A program made the translations under genes and the position numbers. A stretch of 29,347 nt of DNA from Clostridium sp. CAG:768 (lineage in GTDB: Bacteria > Cyanobacteriota > Vampirovibrionia > Gastranaerophilales > Gastranaerophilaceae): assembly GCA_000437435.1 (NCBI GenBank), contig FR899615.1, positions 1-29,347 on the forward strand, written 5' to 3'. A model generated the notes under the pieces. It had not been told where the DNA came from and did not search any database. It saw only the letters and a list, made by a program, of their open reading frames with translations. Below are positions 7,558-17,548 of this stretch, one piece after another; the first letter of the stretch is position 1, and each line of letters starts with the position of its first letter.

Positions 7558-10500
7558 ATGATGCCAGCTTTTCTATATTTGTACCAAGTCTGGATATTAA
7601 TTTTTCAATTTTATCCACTTTTCTATTTAACATCATATCATCTTTTTGTTCAAGTGCCGATAAAATTTTCTCTATTTTCATCTCTAATCTGTCAATTCGT
7701 AATTCTTGCTGTTCAAACTTCTCTTCAAGTTCATCTAAAATTGAAGATTTTTCAGGCATAGCTTCTTTTAATTCATTTATACTTTCTTTTATATCTGCAA
7801 TTTCAGATGTTTTTTCTGTAATACTTGAAATGTTTTCAGTAGTAGAATCTATCCATTCACCTAAATACATCATTACTTGATGGAATACTTTATCAGCATT
7901 TGCAGAAGCTATAGACATTGATTGAATATTATCAATTTTCTTTTCTAATCTTTCGCTAACTGCATTATTATCAAGATAATTTATTCTATCTTCCAATTTA
8001 TATACAAGACTGCTGAAATTATTTAAGCCTTCATTCAGAGCTTTATATGATTCATCCGATGATAGAAGTATTTTATTTGTTCTTGAGCTGATACTTAGAA
8101 TATCTTCATTTAATTTTTCAATATCACTTTTTAAATCTACAACCTGATCTTGAGTAAGTGAAGATTCTAAACCTTCAACCGATTTGACAATCTTTTTAAT
8201 ATTATCAGACAAACTTTCAAAATCACTGCCTGACATATTATTTATAGCTAATCTTAATTTTGCAATATCTGTTTCTACATCTTGTAAAGTATAAGAATAA
8301 TCAAAATCATCATTTGAACTTGCAATCTGTTTTAATTGATTTTGAACTTCGATCAAATTCTGATTAATTTCATCTGTTTTTTCCTCAACAAAGTCTTTAA
8401 TATCCTCTGTTTCTTCTACAAATGAAATTTGATCAAACAATGATACTAAAGCATTCATTATTGATTCTTTTATATCTTCAGAATTCTTTTCTAAATCAAC
8501 ATTATCAAGTTTTAATAAAACATCTTTTAAATACTTGTCAATCGCTGCTGCTTTTTCATCAGAAGTTGCTTCAAAATATTTACGCTGTTCAAAGATTAAA
8601 TCTTTTATATCGTCAATTTCTTCTTCTAAGTCAAAGTCACTTCCGTCCATTGCAAGAACATCAACTTTTTCATGCAACGCAGATAGCATTTCTGCGACTT
8701 TTTCTTCAGTTTCAGAAATTTCATCGAATTTTTCCTGCAATTCTTCTAAAGAACTATCTGATGCCAATATATCTATTTTTGTATTAATTCCTTCAAATGC
8801 ATCATCAAATTTTTCTTGAAATTCCGTAATTGCAGTATCTGATGCAATTACATCAATTTTATTATTAATTAATTCAAAATTTTCTTTTACCTTATCACTT
8901 AATGAATTTATAGAATTATCCGCAATTAATATATCAATTTTTTCTGATAACATTTTTAATGCTTGTTCAATAGTATTGTTATCCGCAATTGAATCTATTT
9001 TTTCACCAATTGTTGACAATGCTAGTTTTAAAGAAGAATCATTTGCAATTACATCAACTTTTGAAGTTAATGAATTTATAATATCTTTTAAATCTGCTCC
9101 TCTTTCTTGTGCCTTCAATTCAATTTCAGTTAAAGAATCTAAAATTTCTTCAGTATCAGAACTTTCAACCAACGCATCTAATTTTTGATTTAATTCAGCG
9201 TTATTATCAATAAGAGTTTTTGCAGATTCTGATAAATTATTTTGCTCATCCAATACTGCGTCTAATTTTATTGACAATTCATCTTTCAGATTATCAATTT
9301 TTTCATATGTTTTAGTATTATTCAAAAGCAAATCAAGATGAGATTTAAGTTCATATATATAATTATCTAATTTATCTCCAAAAGTATTTTTAATATCTCT
9401 TGAATTTTGTTCAATTGTCAAATTTAATAATTCGATATCATTTTGAATTTTTTCAGATACACAATCCTCTATTAATGATATTTTATTAAATGTTTCTTTG
9501 TAAGCTTGTTCTAATCTAGAAACGGATTCACCAGTTGATGAAAGTTCTCCGTTAATATCAACACTGAAATTCATAAAAGATAATTCAAGTTGTGCTTTTA
9601 TTTCATTTACAATATTATCAAAATCGTAAGCTGTAAATTCTTGAATATCAGATTTTAAACCATTTATAGAATTTTCAATATTGTCTGCATTTTCTTGTAA
9701 TGCATTTGCAATATCTGTATTTATTAATCCGATTTCTTGTTTTAATCCTGATAATTTTTCTTCTAAATCATTTGATAAACTATTAGAAGCAATATCATTT
9801 ATTGATGTTAATAAACCATCAAATTTTTCATCTAAATGTAATACATTTTCATTTAATTTTTCATTAAATCCTTCTGATAAAGAATTACTTACAGAATCTA
9901 AATTACTAATTATACTACTTATACCTGTTTCAATTGAAGCAACAGTTTCAGTAAACTTTTCATCAGAAGATAATTTTATAGATTTCAATGAATCATTTAA
10001 CAGTGATAATTCTGTTTTTACATCAGTAATTTCTTCAACAGAAGATGCAATCTTTGCCTCTGTATCAGATGCACTTCCTTCAATAATTTGAGCAAACTCT
10101 GAAAGTTTTCCTTGCAACAATTCCAACTTTTGCTCATGTATTTCAGAAGAATGAATTAATGCAGCTTCTAAATCTAATAATTTTTCTGAGAATTTTGAAT
10201 CACTTAATGATTTTGATGATTTAGCAGCTAGATTTAATTCTGAAATATAATCTCTTAAACCTTCTGCAGCTTCATTTACATGAGATTTAAAATCAGATAT
10301 ATTTAATGAAATATTTTTTAATTCTATTAATTGTGTTTCATTATTATCCTTTAATTGTTGAGAAATTTCTGAATGCAACATTTGGAAATTATCAGATAAT
10401 GAAGTTAAAATATCTTTAAATGCTGACATATTTTCATTAATTTCACTGCTAATACTATCTGATAAATTATCGAATTTACTTGAAACATCATTTATTGAAT

Positions 10501-13500
10501 CTAAGATTTTCACCGAATATTCTGATGACATTCGTTTTATTTCATTTATCAAATCATCAACTTTTATAGTAATTTCATTTAGATTTGGTAATAATGTATT
10601 TACATTAGCCGAAAAATCATCTTTCACTAAATCTCTAAAATTCGTAAATGCATCAATTAAATTTTCAAGAGATATTTTTACATTATCAAATCCGGATGAC
10701 ATACTAAATGAATTTGCATCATATTTTTGAACAAAATCTGTAGAAAAATCATTTAATTTAGCATTTACATCATTTATAAGATTTTTTACACTTTCAATAT
10801 CTATTTTGGTTCCTAAAGCAATATTTTCTTTTAACTCATCAAGAGATGAATGCAAATCAGTTGAAATATTTTCAAAAATTTCTGTAGATTTTTCAGAAGT
10901 AAAATCTTTCAATAATTGAACATTCAATAAAATATTTGAAAGTTCATTATTTATATTATTATATTTTTCATTTCTATCATCAATAGAAGATAATACATTT
11001 TTATTAAATTCTTCTTTAAATGAATTTACAGCTTCAATAATATTATCATAATTCATTTTAGAATTAATCTTAAAATCTTCTTTAACTTCATCCAAACGTT
11101 CCAATATATTTTTAAAATCTGTTGCATAATCCAGTGCTTTAATTTGTTCAGCAACTTCAAATAATTTTTCTTTATTAGTATCAGAGTTTAGATGTGCAAC
11201 TGTAACATTATCAAGTATTTTTTGAATAAAATCAGAAAAATCGGCTCTGAAATTTGTAAAATCTTCTTCTGTCACAATTTTTGAAAAACTTTCTTTTAAT
11301 CCCGCAAATTTATCTTCAATAAGATTTGAACTAAATTCAGAAGAATTAGAAACTAAATCTTTTACAGATGATAAAATTACTGCAAAATCTTCAAACTTAG
11401 AATTTACTAATTCAGAAATATTATTTTTTGAAATTTCTTCTTTTACTGCATCTATTTTTTCACTCAACTTCCCAAAATTAGATTCAGAATTTGCTTCACA
11501 AATTTCGCATAAATTGTCAACTTTCAACGAAATTTGTTCCAAATCATATGAATAATTTACAGGTTCAAATTTTGAAATTCTTTCTAATATTTCGATTAAT
11601 TTTGATTGATTAGAAAGAGAATATGTATTTACTATTTCTGAATTATCGATTATTTTTTGTATTAAATCAATTAACTCTTTTTTATAATTTTCAAATGTAT
11701 TTTCAGACAATACTTCTGCAAAAGAAGTATCAAATTTTTCACATAATTTTGAAAATTCTGTTAAATTAACATCTTCTGAATTTTTTATAATATCTTTTAC
11801 TGATACTAATAATTCTGAAAACTCGCTAATTTTATCTTCAAGATTATTTATATCATCTTTTTTCAATACAATTTCAGATAAACTTAATAAAATAGATGTA
11901 AATTCATTATTTTTATCTTCTATTTTATTTAGATTTTCTAATACACTATTTATATTTGTTTTTACATTTTCAAGTTCTTGTTTTACGACTTCATTTTGCT
12001 CGGTAGCATCAAGATGATTAATATTTTCAAGAATATTTTTTATTCCTGAATTGACATCTGAAACAGAAGCTTCAAAGTTTTGATACAACACTTCTAAAGC
12101 TTCCAATTTTGAAGACAATTTATTTTCACTTACAACTTGAGATTCATATAAAGAATTATTTACTTCTCCAATAAATTCTTTTATTTCTAAAATATTATTT
12201 TTCACAACTGATTTAAAAGATTCATTATTTGAATTTAACCAATCTTGAACACTTTTAACATCTGTTGACAGATTATTTAAAACTTCTAATTTCTTTTGCT
12301 CGCTTAATTCATTCAATTGAGCAAAAGCTTCTTGTTGATTATTTATACTTTCTGTAAATCTTTTTGATAAATCTTCAAATGAAGCTTGTATAGCTTCAAA
12401 ATTATTTGTAGAATTAGCTGATAAAACATCTTGTACACTGTCAATACGTTCTGAAATAATAGACATACCATCTACGATTTTAGATGAATTATTCAAATTA
12501 CTTTCTACAGCTTGTCGAAATTCTTCTTTCAAAGAATTTACATTATCAGATACTACATTTATCTCAGAAATTAAATTAGTTGAATTCTGTTTTGTTATGT
12601 TATCCAATTCTGCATTCAAATTATTCAAATTTGAAGATAATTCTTCTATATATTCTTTTATAGCTTCATAATTTGAATTTTCATTTTCATTAATTCCAGA
12701 AACAATATCTGTGATATCAATATTTAATTTATCAATTGCTGATATTATATTAGAAGCTTCTGTTTTATTATTCTCAGCTAATACATCTTTTAATTCTGCA
12801 AAAATACTAATTTGTGAATCTATTTTAGAAATAATACTTGCAAAATTTTCATCTTGCTTATTATTATTAGCAATATTACTTGACAAAATTTCATCCTTCG
12901 CACTCTGCAAATTAGAAATAACAGAATTTACACTAACTTTTATGTCTCCATAATCCTCTTGGAGGTCTGAACTTATACCATTTCTTATTAATGCAATTTT
13001 TTCTGAAATTTGAGATAAAGAAATAGATAACTCATCAATTGATTTCTGAGGATTAGCTTCCATTAAATTGTGAATATTTAACAAAATATTTGCTAACTCA
13101 CTTTTTAAATCCCCATATATATTCTGCCTTTTCTCATCAAGATTTGCAAAACTTGTATCTAATTTTTCTGACAAATCAGAAAGTTCTAATGAAAGATTTG
13201 TATAATTAACCTTCGATCCATCTTCAAAAGTTTCTTTTAACTCATTTATTTTTAAAACAATATTTTCAAAATCTTCTCTGAAATCAATAGATTTAATTGT
13301 TGTTAATATATTTTCAATTCTTTCTGCTGTATATTCTAATTCTTTATTCAATGCAGAAGAATTATCAATAATTTTTTGGACAAAATCTGCTAAATCAGAT
13401 TTGAAACCTGCAAAATCTGAATCTGTAACTATTGTAGAAAGGGACTTTTGAAGGTTTTCAAATTCTGCAGAATTATCAGAAGATACTAAATTTACTAAAT

Positions 13501-15301
13501 CTTTTAATTCTTCAATCTTTTCTTCAAATGCAGTAATATCATCTTTAAATGAAATTGAATTTACTGCATCAAAAATATTTTCTAATCTTTGAATTCCATA
13601 AGATAAATCTGTATTCAAAGAATTAGTATTAGATTGAACTTGAGTAACTAATTCAGTCAAATTTTCTCTGAATGAAACTAATTCTTCCTCTGTTTTGACT
13701 TCTGATAATGTTTTTTCTAAACCTGAAATTTGACCTATAATTTTTCCTAAATTTTCAGACATTTCTGAACGGAATGAAATATTCGAGCCATTTTCTTCAC
13801 TAACTATGCTTTTTAACTCAGCAACTTTTTCTACAATATTTTCAAAATCATTTTTATAATCAAGAGAATTAATTGTAGATAAAATATTTTCAATTCTTTC
13901 TGTACTATATGATAAATTACTGTTTAAAGTTGAAGAATTGTCAATAATTTTTTGAACAAAATCTGCTAAATCAGCCTTAAAACCAGCGAAATCTGAATCT
14001 GTAACAATTGATGCTAAAGTTTTTTCTAAATTTTGAAAATTATAACTATTTGATTGAGAAAAAGCTTTTAACAAATTTTCCAGTTCTGCTATTCTATTTT
14101 GGATTGTTTCTAAATCTATTTGATAATCAAGTTTTTCTATTGATTTTAAAATACTATCAATTTGATCTTTATTTTGCTTCAAATCGCTTTTGATTAAAGA
14201 AGAATCATTAATTAAATCTTGCACATAATTTGAAATTTCATTTTTAAATTCTTGAAAATCTTCTTCTGAAAGAACAGTCGATAATTTTTCTTCCCAATTA
14301 TTTAATTTTTCATTTTGCGTTTTATCAATTGAACTGATTAAATTTCGCAATTCACTAAATTTTTCATTTATCTGAGCAAAATCATCTCTAAAATCAAGAG
14401 AGTTAATAGTAGCTAAAATACTTTCAATTCTTTCTGTACTATATGACAAACTGTTATTCAATGCAGAAGAATTATCTATAATTTTCTGTACAAAATCTGC
14501 TAAATCAGATTTAAAACCTGCGAAATCAGAATCTGTTACAATATTTTCTAATGAGCTCTCAAAAGATTTAAACTTTTCAGATATTACATCTGAACTTTGA
14601 GAAGAAGTCTCAATCACAACTGATTTTATTGAATCAATTAGAGTTTGAAAATATGCAATTTTATCTTCTAGACTTGCAAAAGAAATTTTAGAAGGAATAG
14701 AATTTATATCCTCTGAAATTGCATCAACTTTATTCTTAATTTGATCAACTTGTTCAAATGTACTTAATCCATTTATTGAAGATACTGCATTGTTTAAAGA
14801 ATTTTCAAAAGCACTAAAAGTTTTATCAATCTGACGACTTACATCTGATAAATTTACAGATACATCATTTATTATACCCGCCAATTCATCTTTATTAAAA
14901 GTATTTGAATTAAGTTTTGAAAGATTTTCTTCCAGATTATTTAAAATATTTTTTTGACTTGCAATCTCTCCTGAAAAATTATCAAAACTTAAACTAAGAA
15001 CCTGGAACAAATCTTTTAATTCATCAGTTTTTGCAATTGCATTTTGAGACTCTAAAAGGTTTTGCATTGAACTGTCAACAGCACCAAATCTTTTAATGAT
15101 TAAATTATGCTTGTCATCAACAGCTTTTTTTAGTTCAGAGATATATAACTTTATCAAATCTGTAGCTTCATTATCTTCAGACATAATTTCAAGTTTTGCG
15201 TTGATACCTGTCAAAACTTTTTCAAAATTTTCAACATTATGTTCATTTTCAACACGCATAGTGTTGAGTATTTCTGCAATTTCGTCTACAGTTAGTGCCA
15301 T
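7541..15301 (-). CDS. Giant cytoplasmic coiled-coil repeat protein, 2586 residues
   Basis: I recognise no named family. The protein is almost entirely predicted helix: very few Pro and Gly, about three Trp and few Cys over 2586 residues, rich in Asn, Ser, Asp, Glu, Ile, Leu and Lys, and acidic. No signal peptide or membrane segment is present. About seven diverged copies of a ~90-110 residue unit occur: the best three share DSDFAGFK and D-L-A-D-F-V-Q-K-I-I-D-N-S-S (near residues 255, 434 and 625), with weaker ones near 346, 537, 1196 and 1342. A second array near 2080-2220 has six K-I/V-D-x-[IL]-A-type units. The C-terminus (about 2490-2586) is a strong heptad coiled coil rich in Leu/Ile and Glu/Lys. 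AGGAAAG (15310-15316) supports the start. It heads the operon with the GlcD-type and HExxH genes. A filament, scaffold or spacer role is inference from shape only. Confidence 0.85.
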   Translation of the reverse strand: MALTVDEIAEILNTMRVENEHNVENFEKVLTGINAKLEIMSEDNEATDLIKLYISELKKAVDDKHNLIIKRFGAVDSSMQNLLESQNAIAKTDELKDLFQVLSLSFDNFSGEIASQKNILNNLEENLSKLNSNTFNKDELAGIINDVSVNLSDVSRQIDKTFSAFENSLNNAVSSINGLSTFEQVDQIKNKVDAISEDINSIPSKISFASLEDKIAYFQTLIDSIKSVVIETSSQSSDVISEKFKSFESSLENIVTDSDFAGFKSDLADFVQKIIDNSSALNNSLSYSTERIESILATINSLDFRDDFAQINEKFSELRNLISSIDKTQNEKLNNWEEKLSTVLSEEDFQEFKNEISNYVQDLINDSSLIKSDLKQNKDQIDSILKSIEKLDYQIDLETIQNRIAELENLLKAFSQSNSYNFQNLEKTLASIVTDSDFAGFKADLADFVQKIIDNSSTLNSNLSYSTERIENILSTINSLDYKNDFENIVEKVAELKSIVSEENGSNISFRSEMSENLGKIIGQISGLEKTLSEVKTEEELVSFRENLTELVTQVQSNTNSLNTDLSYGIQRLENIFDAVNSISFKDDITAFEEKIEELKDLVNLVSSDNSAEFENLQKSLSTIVTDSDFAGFKSDLADFVQKIIDNSSALNKELEYTAERIENILTTIKSIDFREDFENIVLKINELKETFEDGSKVNYTNLSLELSDLSEKLDTSFANLDEKRQNIYGDLKSELANILLNIHNLMEANPQKSIDELSISLSQISEKIALIRNGISSDLQEDYGDIKVSVNSVISNLQSAKDEILSSNIANNNKQDENFASIISKIDSQISIFAELKDVLAENNKTEASNIISAIDKLNIDITDIVSGINENENSNYEAIKEYIEELSSNLNNLNAELDNITKQNSTNLISEINVVSDNVNSLKEEFRQAVESNLNNSSKIVDGMSIISERIDSVQDVLSANSTNNFEAIQASFEDLSKRFTESINNQQEAFAQLNELSEQKKLEVLNNLSTDVKSVQDWLNSNNESFKSVVKNNILEIKEFIGEVNNSLYESQVVSENKLSSKLEALEVLYQNFEASVSDVNSGIKNILENINHLDATEQNEVVKQELENVKTNINSVLENLNKIEDKNNEFTSILLSLSEIVLKKDDINNLEDKISEFSELLVSVKDIIKNSEDVNLTEFSKLCEKFDTSFAEVLSENTFENYKKELIDLIQKIIDNSEIVNTYSLSNQSKLIEILERISKFEPVNYSYDLEQISLKVDNLCEICEANSESNFGKLSEKIDAVKEEISKNNISELVNSKFEDFAVILSSVKDLVSNSSEFSSNLIEDKFAGLKESFSKIVTEEDFTNFRADFSDFIQKILDNVTVAHLNSDTNKEKLFEVAEQIKALDYATDFKNILERLDEVKEDFKINSKMNYDNIIEAVNSFKEEFNKNVLSSIDDRNEKYNNINNELSNILLNVQLLKDFTSEKSTEIFENISTDLHSSLDELKENIALGTKIDIESVKNLINDVNAKLNDFSTDFVQKYDANSFSMSSGFDNVKISLENLIDAFTNFRDLVKDDFSANVNTLLPNLNEITIKVDDLINEIKRMSSEYSVKILDSINDVSSKFDNLSDSISSEINENMSAFKDILTSLSDNFQMLHSEISQQLKDNNETQLIELKNISLNISDFKSHVNEAAEGLRDYISELNLAAKSSKSLSDSKFSEKLLDLEAALIHSSEIHEQKLELLQGKLSEFAQIIEGSASDTEAKIASSVEEITDVKTELSLLNDSLKSIKLSSDEKFTETVASIETGISSIISNLDSVSNSLSEGFNEKLNENVLHLDEKFDGLLTSINDIASNSLSNDLEEKLSGLKQEIGLINTDIANALQENADNIENSINGLKSDIQEFTAYDFDNIVNEIKAQLELSFMNFSVDINGELSSTGESVSRLEQAYKETFNKISLIEDCVSEKIQNDIELLNLTIEQNSRDIKNTFGDKLDNYIYELKSHLDLLLNNTKTYEKIDNLKDELSIKLDAVLDEQNNLSESAKTLIDNNAELNQKLDALVESSDTEEILDSLTEIELKAQERGADLKDIINSLTSKVDVIANDSSLKLALSTIGEKIDSIADNNTIEQALKMLSEKIDILIADNSINSLSDKVKENFELINNKIDVIASDTAITEFQEKFDDAFEGINTKIDILASDSSLEELQEKFDEISETEEKVAEMLSALHEKVDVLAMDGSDFDLEEEIDDIKDLIFEQRKYFEATSDEKAAAIDKYLKDVLLKLDNVDLEKNSEDIKESIMNALVSLFDQISFVEETEDIKDFVEEKTDEINQNLIEVQNQLKQIASSNDDFDYSYTLQDVETDIAKLRLAINNMSGSDFESLSDNIKKIVKSVEGLESSLTQDQVVDLKSDIEKLNEDILSISSRTNKILLSSDESYKALNEGLNNFSSLVYKLEDRINYLDNNAVSERLEKKIDNIQSMSIASANADKVFHQVMMYLGEWIDSTTENISSITEKTSEIADIKESINELKEAMPEKSSILDELEEKFEQQELRIDRLEMKIEKILSALEQKDDMMLNRKVDKIEKLISRLGTNIEKLASYVDEE
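13381..14540 (-). repeat. Near-identical DNA repeats in the giant gene
   Basis: A roughly 50-base block encoding VQ-K-I-I-D-N-S-S-adjacent and DSDFAGFK sequence recurs at about 13381-13430, 13957-14006 and 14491-14540, with few differences between copies. More diverged versions lie between them (near 13670 and 14255). The nucleotide-level similarity suggests recent duplication or gene conversion within the gene. Confidence 0.7.
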
Positions 15302-15388
15302 TTGTTTCTCTTTCCTAAAAAATATCCCTCTTTACTTATATATATTAACAGAATAATACAAAACTATGCAAACTATTAACGTTTATTA

Positions 15389-15400
15389 TTACAATTGTAA
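15389..15400. promoter_or_regulatory. Perfect 12-bp palindrome between divergent operons
   Basis: TTACAATTGTAA lies in the 166-bp gap between the giant-protein operon (minus) and the ferredoxin oxidoreductase operon (plus). Its position would let a dimeric regulator act on both, but a 12-bp AT-rich palindrome can arise by chance. Confidence 0.3.
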
Positions 15401-15428
15401 AGATTAAATGGCTCCTTTTAATTTTAAG

Positions 15429-15462
15429 TGATATAATATTGCTTAGACACGAAAAAAAGAGG
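15429..15462 (+). promoter_or_regulatory. Extended -10 promoter and ribosome site of the kor/vor operon
   Basis: TGATATAAT (15429-15437) is a perfect extended -10 (TG-n-TATAAT), which explains the lack of a clear -35. AGAGG at 15458-15462 precedes the ATG at 15468. The leader would be about 25 bases. Confidence 0.6.
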
Positions 15463-15467
15463 TTAAG

Positions 15468-15680
15468 ATGAGCCATATAGTGATAAATAAAGATAAATGC
15501 AAAGCATGCTATCTATGTATTAATGAATGCCCCAAAAAACTTTTAAAAATAGGGAATGAAACAAATAAACTAGGAATTAAAGTTGTTGAATTTAATGATC
15601 CAAATCATGAATGTTTAGGCTGTGCAATTTGCGCAACTAGATGTCCTGATTTAGCTATAACTGAAGTATATAAAGATTAA
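15468..15680 (+). CDS. korD: 2-oxoacid:ferredoxin oxidoreductase, delta (2x[4Fe-4S]) subunit
   Basis: A 70-residue ferredoxin-like subunit with two complete CxxCxxCxxxCP motifs (CKACYLCINECP and CLGCAICATRCP), enough for two [4Fe-4S] clusters. It passes electrons from the TPP subunit of the oxidoreductase to free ferredoxin. Size and first position in the cluster match the KorD/VorD subunit of the four-subunit enzymes. It is followed 33 bases later by the alpha subunit. Whether the complex uses 2-oxoglutarate or branched-chain 2-oxoacids cannot be settled from this subunit. Confidence 0.9.
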   Translation: MSHIVINKDKCKACYLCINECPKKLLKIGNETNKLGIKVVEFNDPNHECLGCAICATRCPDLAITEVYKD

Positions 15681-15713
15681 TAACTCTTTAAAATAAAAAT
15701 AGAGAAGGTAAAA

Positions 15714-16778
15714 ATGGTAGAATGTATAACTAATAAAAAAGTATTAACAAAAGGGAATTATGCAATAGCAAACGCTGCAGTACTTGCTGGTTGCCAATGC
15801 TATTTCGGTTACCCAATAACTCCACAAAGTGAAATCGGAGAATTTATGAGCGGAAAAATGCAAGAATTAAAAAGAGCATATGTTTCTGCTGAAAGTGAAT
15901 TAGCCGCAATTAACATGGTAATCGGAGCTGTATCTACAGGTGTAAAAGCAATGACTTCATCATCATCTTGCGCAGTTGCACTTATGCAAGAAGGATTATC
16001 TTATGCAACAGCAGATGAATTACCAGTAGTATTAGTAAGCGTAATGCGTGGAGGACCTGGACTTGGAAACATTTATCCATCACAAGGAGATTATTTCCAA
16101 GCAACAAAAGGTGGTGGAAACGGCGACTATAAATTGATAGTATTAGCACCATCAACAGTTCAAGAATGTGTTGATTTGACTTATAAAGCATTCTATCTAT
16201 CTCAAAAATATAGAAATCCAACAGTTCTTTTAGCTGACGGACTTTTAGGTCAAATGATGGAACCTGTTGAATTTTATGATTACCCATACCCTGAAATAGA
16301 CAATTCTTCTTGGGCTCTATCAGGTGCTAAAGGACGTGACGGAAGAATCATTCGTTCTTATGCGCCATTAGCTGACAATCAATGCGTATTCTTAGAAAAA
16401 TTGTATGCAAAATATAAAACTATCGAAGAAAACGAAACTGAATGGGAAGAAATTAATACAGAAGATGCTGATATAATCTTGGTAAGTTTTGGAAGCACTT
16501 CAAGAAATGTAAAAACAGCAATGAAAATGTTAAGAGAAAAGGGAATAAAAGCAGGATTTTTAAGACCTATTACTCTATATCCATTCCCGACAAAACGCTT
16601 ACAAGAATTATCAAAAACAGCTAAAAAATTCATAACTGTTGAAGTAAATATGGGACAAATGGTAAATGATGTAAGACTTGCTGTAAATGGAGCATGTCCT
16701 GTAGAACTAATAAACAAAGGAGTAGGTGCTCCTCCATCAGCAAAAGAAATAGTTACAAGAATCGAGGAATTAATATAA
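15714..16778 (+). CDS. korA: 2-oxoacid:ferredoxin oxidoreductase, alpha subunit (KorA/VorB)
   Basis: A 354-residue alpha subunit containing the pyrimidine-binding TPP half and the 2-oxoacid pocket. Y-P-I-T-P-Q-S-E (33-40) is the conserved substrate/TPP motif. Further on, SSSSCAVALMQEG and GGPGLGNIYPSQGDYFQATKGGGNGDY are typical of the VorB/KorA class. The C-terminal part has the transketolase-C-like domain (IILVSFGSTSRNVKTAM). The complex decarboxylates a 2-oxoacid to acyl-CoA and reduces ferredoxin, and is reversible in anaerobes. A ribosome site (GAAGG) lies just upstream. It overlaps the beta gene by one base (TAATG). The motif resembles VorB, so 3-methyl-2-oxobutanoate is as likely a substrate as 2-oxoglutarate. 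Confidence 0.92.
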   Translation: MVECITNKKVLTKGNYAIANAAVLAGCQCYFGYPITPQSEIGEFMSGKMQELKRAYVSAESELAAINMVIGAVSTGVKAMTSSSSCAVALMQEGLSYATADELPVVLVSVMRGGPGLGNIYPSQGDYFQATKGGGNGDYKLIVLAPSTVQECVDLTYKAFYLSQKYRNPTVLLADGLLGQMMEPVEFYDYPYPEIDNSSWALSGAKGRDGRIIRSYAPLADNQCVFLEKLYAKYKTIEENETEWEEINTEDADIILVSFGSTSRNVKTAMKMLREKGIKAGFLRPITLYPFPTKRLQELSKTAKKFITVEVNMGQMVNDVRLAVNGACPVELINKGVGAPPSAKEIVTRIEELI

Positions 16779-17530
16779 TGGCAACACAAGTATTTAAATT
16801 ACCAGAATCTCTAAAAGGAGATGTAACATATTCATTCTGCCCAGGATGCGACCATGGCGTTGCCGTAAGACTTGTAGCAGAAGTTCTTGATGAATTAGGA
16901 ATAAGAGAAAATACTATTTTAACAGCATCAATAGGATGTTCCGTTACATTATACGACTTTTTAAATGTTGATGCACTAGAAGCTCCTCATGGAAGAGCTC
17001 TAGCAGAAGCGACAGGGATTAAAAGAGCAAGACCTGATAAGGTTGTATTTACATATCAAGGGGATGGGGATTTTGCCTCAATTGGACTTGCAGAAAGTAT
17101 GCACTCTGCACTAAGAGGTGAAAATTTAACCGCTATATGTATTAATAATACAACTTACGGTATGACAGGCGGTCAATTAGGACCTACAACTCTTTTAGGC
17201 CAAAAAACAACAACATCACCAACAGGTAGAAATGTTGAATATTACGGCTATCCTATAAAAATTGCAGAACATATTGCACTTTGTGATGGTACAGCTTTTT
17301 CTGCAAGAGTATCCCTAGATACAGTTGCAAATATTAGAAAAGCAAAACAAGCAATTAAAAAAGCTTTTGAAGTACAAATTCATGGACTTGGTTTTGGTTT
17401 TGTAGAAATTCTTTCTACATGCCCTACAAACTGGAAAATGTCTCCGGAAAAAGCTCATGAAAGAGTAAAAAATGAAATGATGCCAGTATTTAAACCTGGA
17501 ATCTATAAAGACGTAACTTCTCAAAATTAG
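16778..17530 (+). CDS. korB: 2-oxoacid:ferredoxin oxidoreductase, beta (TPP-binding) subunit
   Basis: A 250-residue beta subunit carrying the TPP diphosphate and Mg site: GDGDFA (95-100) through I-N-N (122-124) and TTYGMTGGQ. C21-P-G-C24 and C54 are at the usual places for cluster-ligating cysteines of this family. I place the start at the ATG at 16778, which overlaps the alpha stop by one base and follows a GAGG at 16764-16767; the frame is open further upstream, but that part lies inside korA and is not conserved-looking. Together with alpha it forms the catalytic core. Confidence 0.93.
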   Translation: MATQVFKLPESLKGDVTYSFCPGCDHGVAVRLVAEVLDELGIRENTILTASIGCSVTLYDFLNVDALEAPHGRALAEATGIKRARPDKVVFTYQGDGDFASIGLAESMHSALRGENLTAICINNTTYGMTGGQLGPTTLLGQKTTTSPTGRNVEYYGYPIKIAEHIALCDGTAFSARVSLDTVANIRKAKQAIKKAFEVQIHGLGFGFVEILSTCPTNWKMSPEKAHERVKNEMMPVFKPGIYKDVTSQN

Positions 17531-17548
17531 ATATATAAGGAATTAATA

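Noticed and set aside
8422..10091. Several plus-strand open frames of 60-140 codons inside the giant gene
   Set aside because: They are antisense to a highly repetitive, low-complexity helical gene, translate to Ser/Phe/Leu-rich sequence mirroring its codons, and have no ribosome sites.
16694..16777. Longer N-terminus of korB
   Set aside because: The extra 28 residues lie wholly within korA in another frame; the ATG at 16778 gives the normal family N-terminus and a stop-start overlap.
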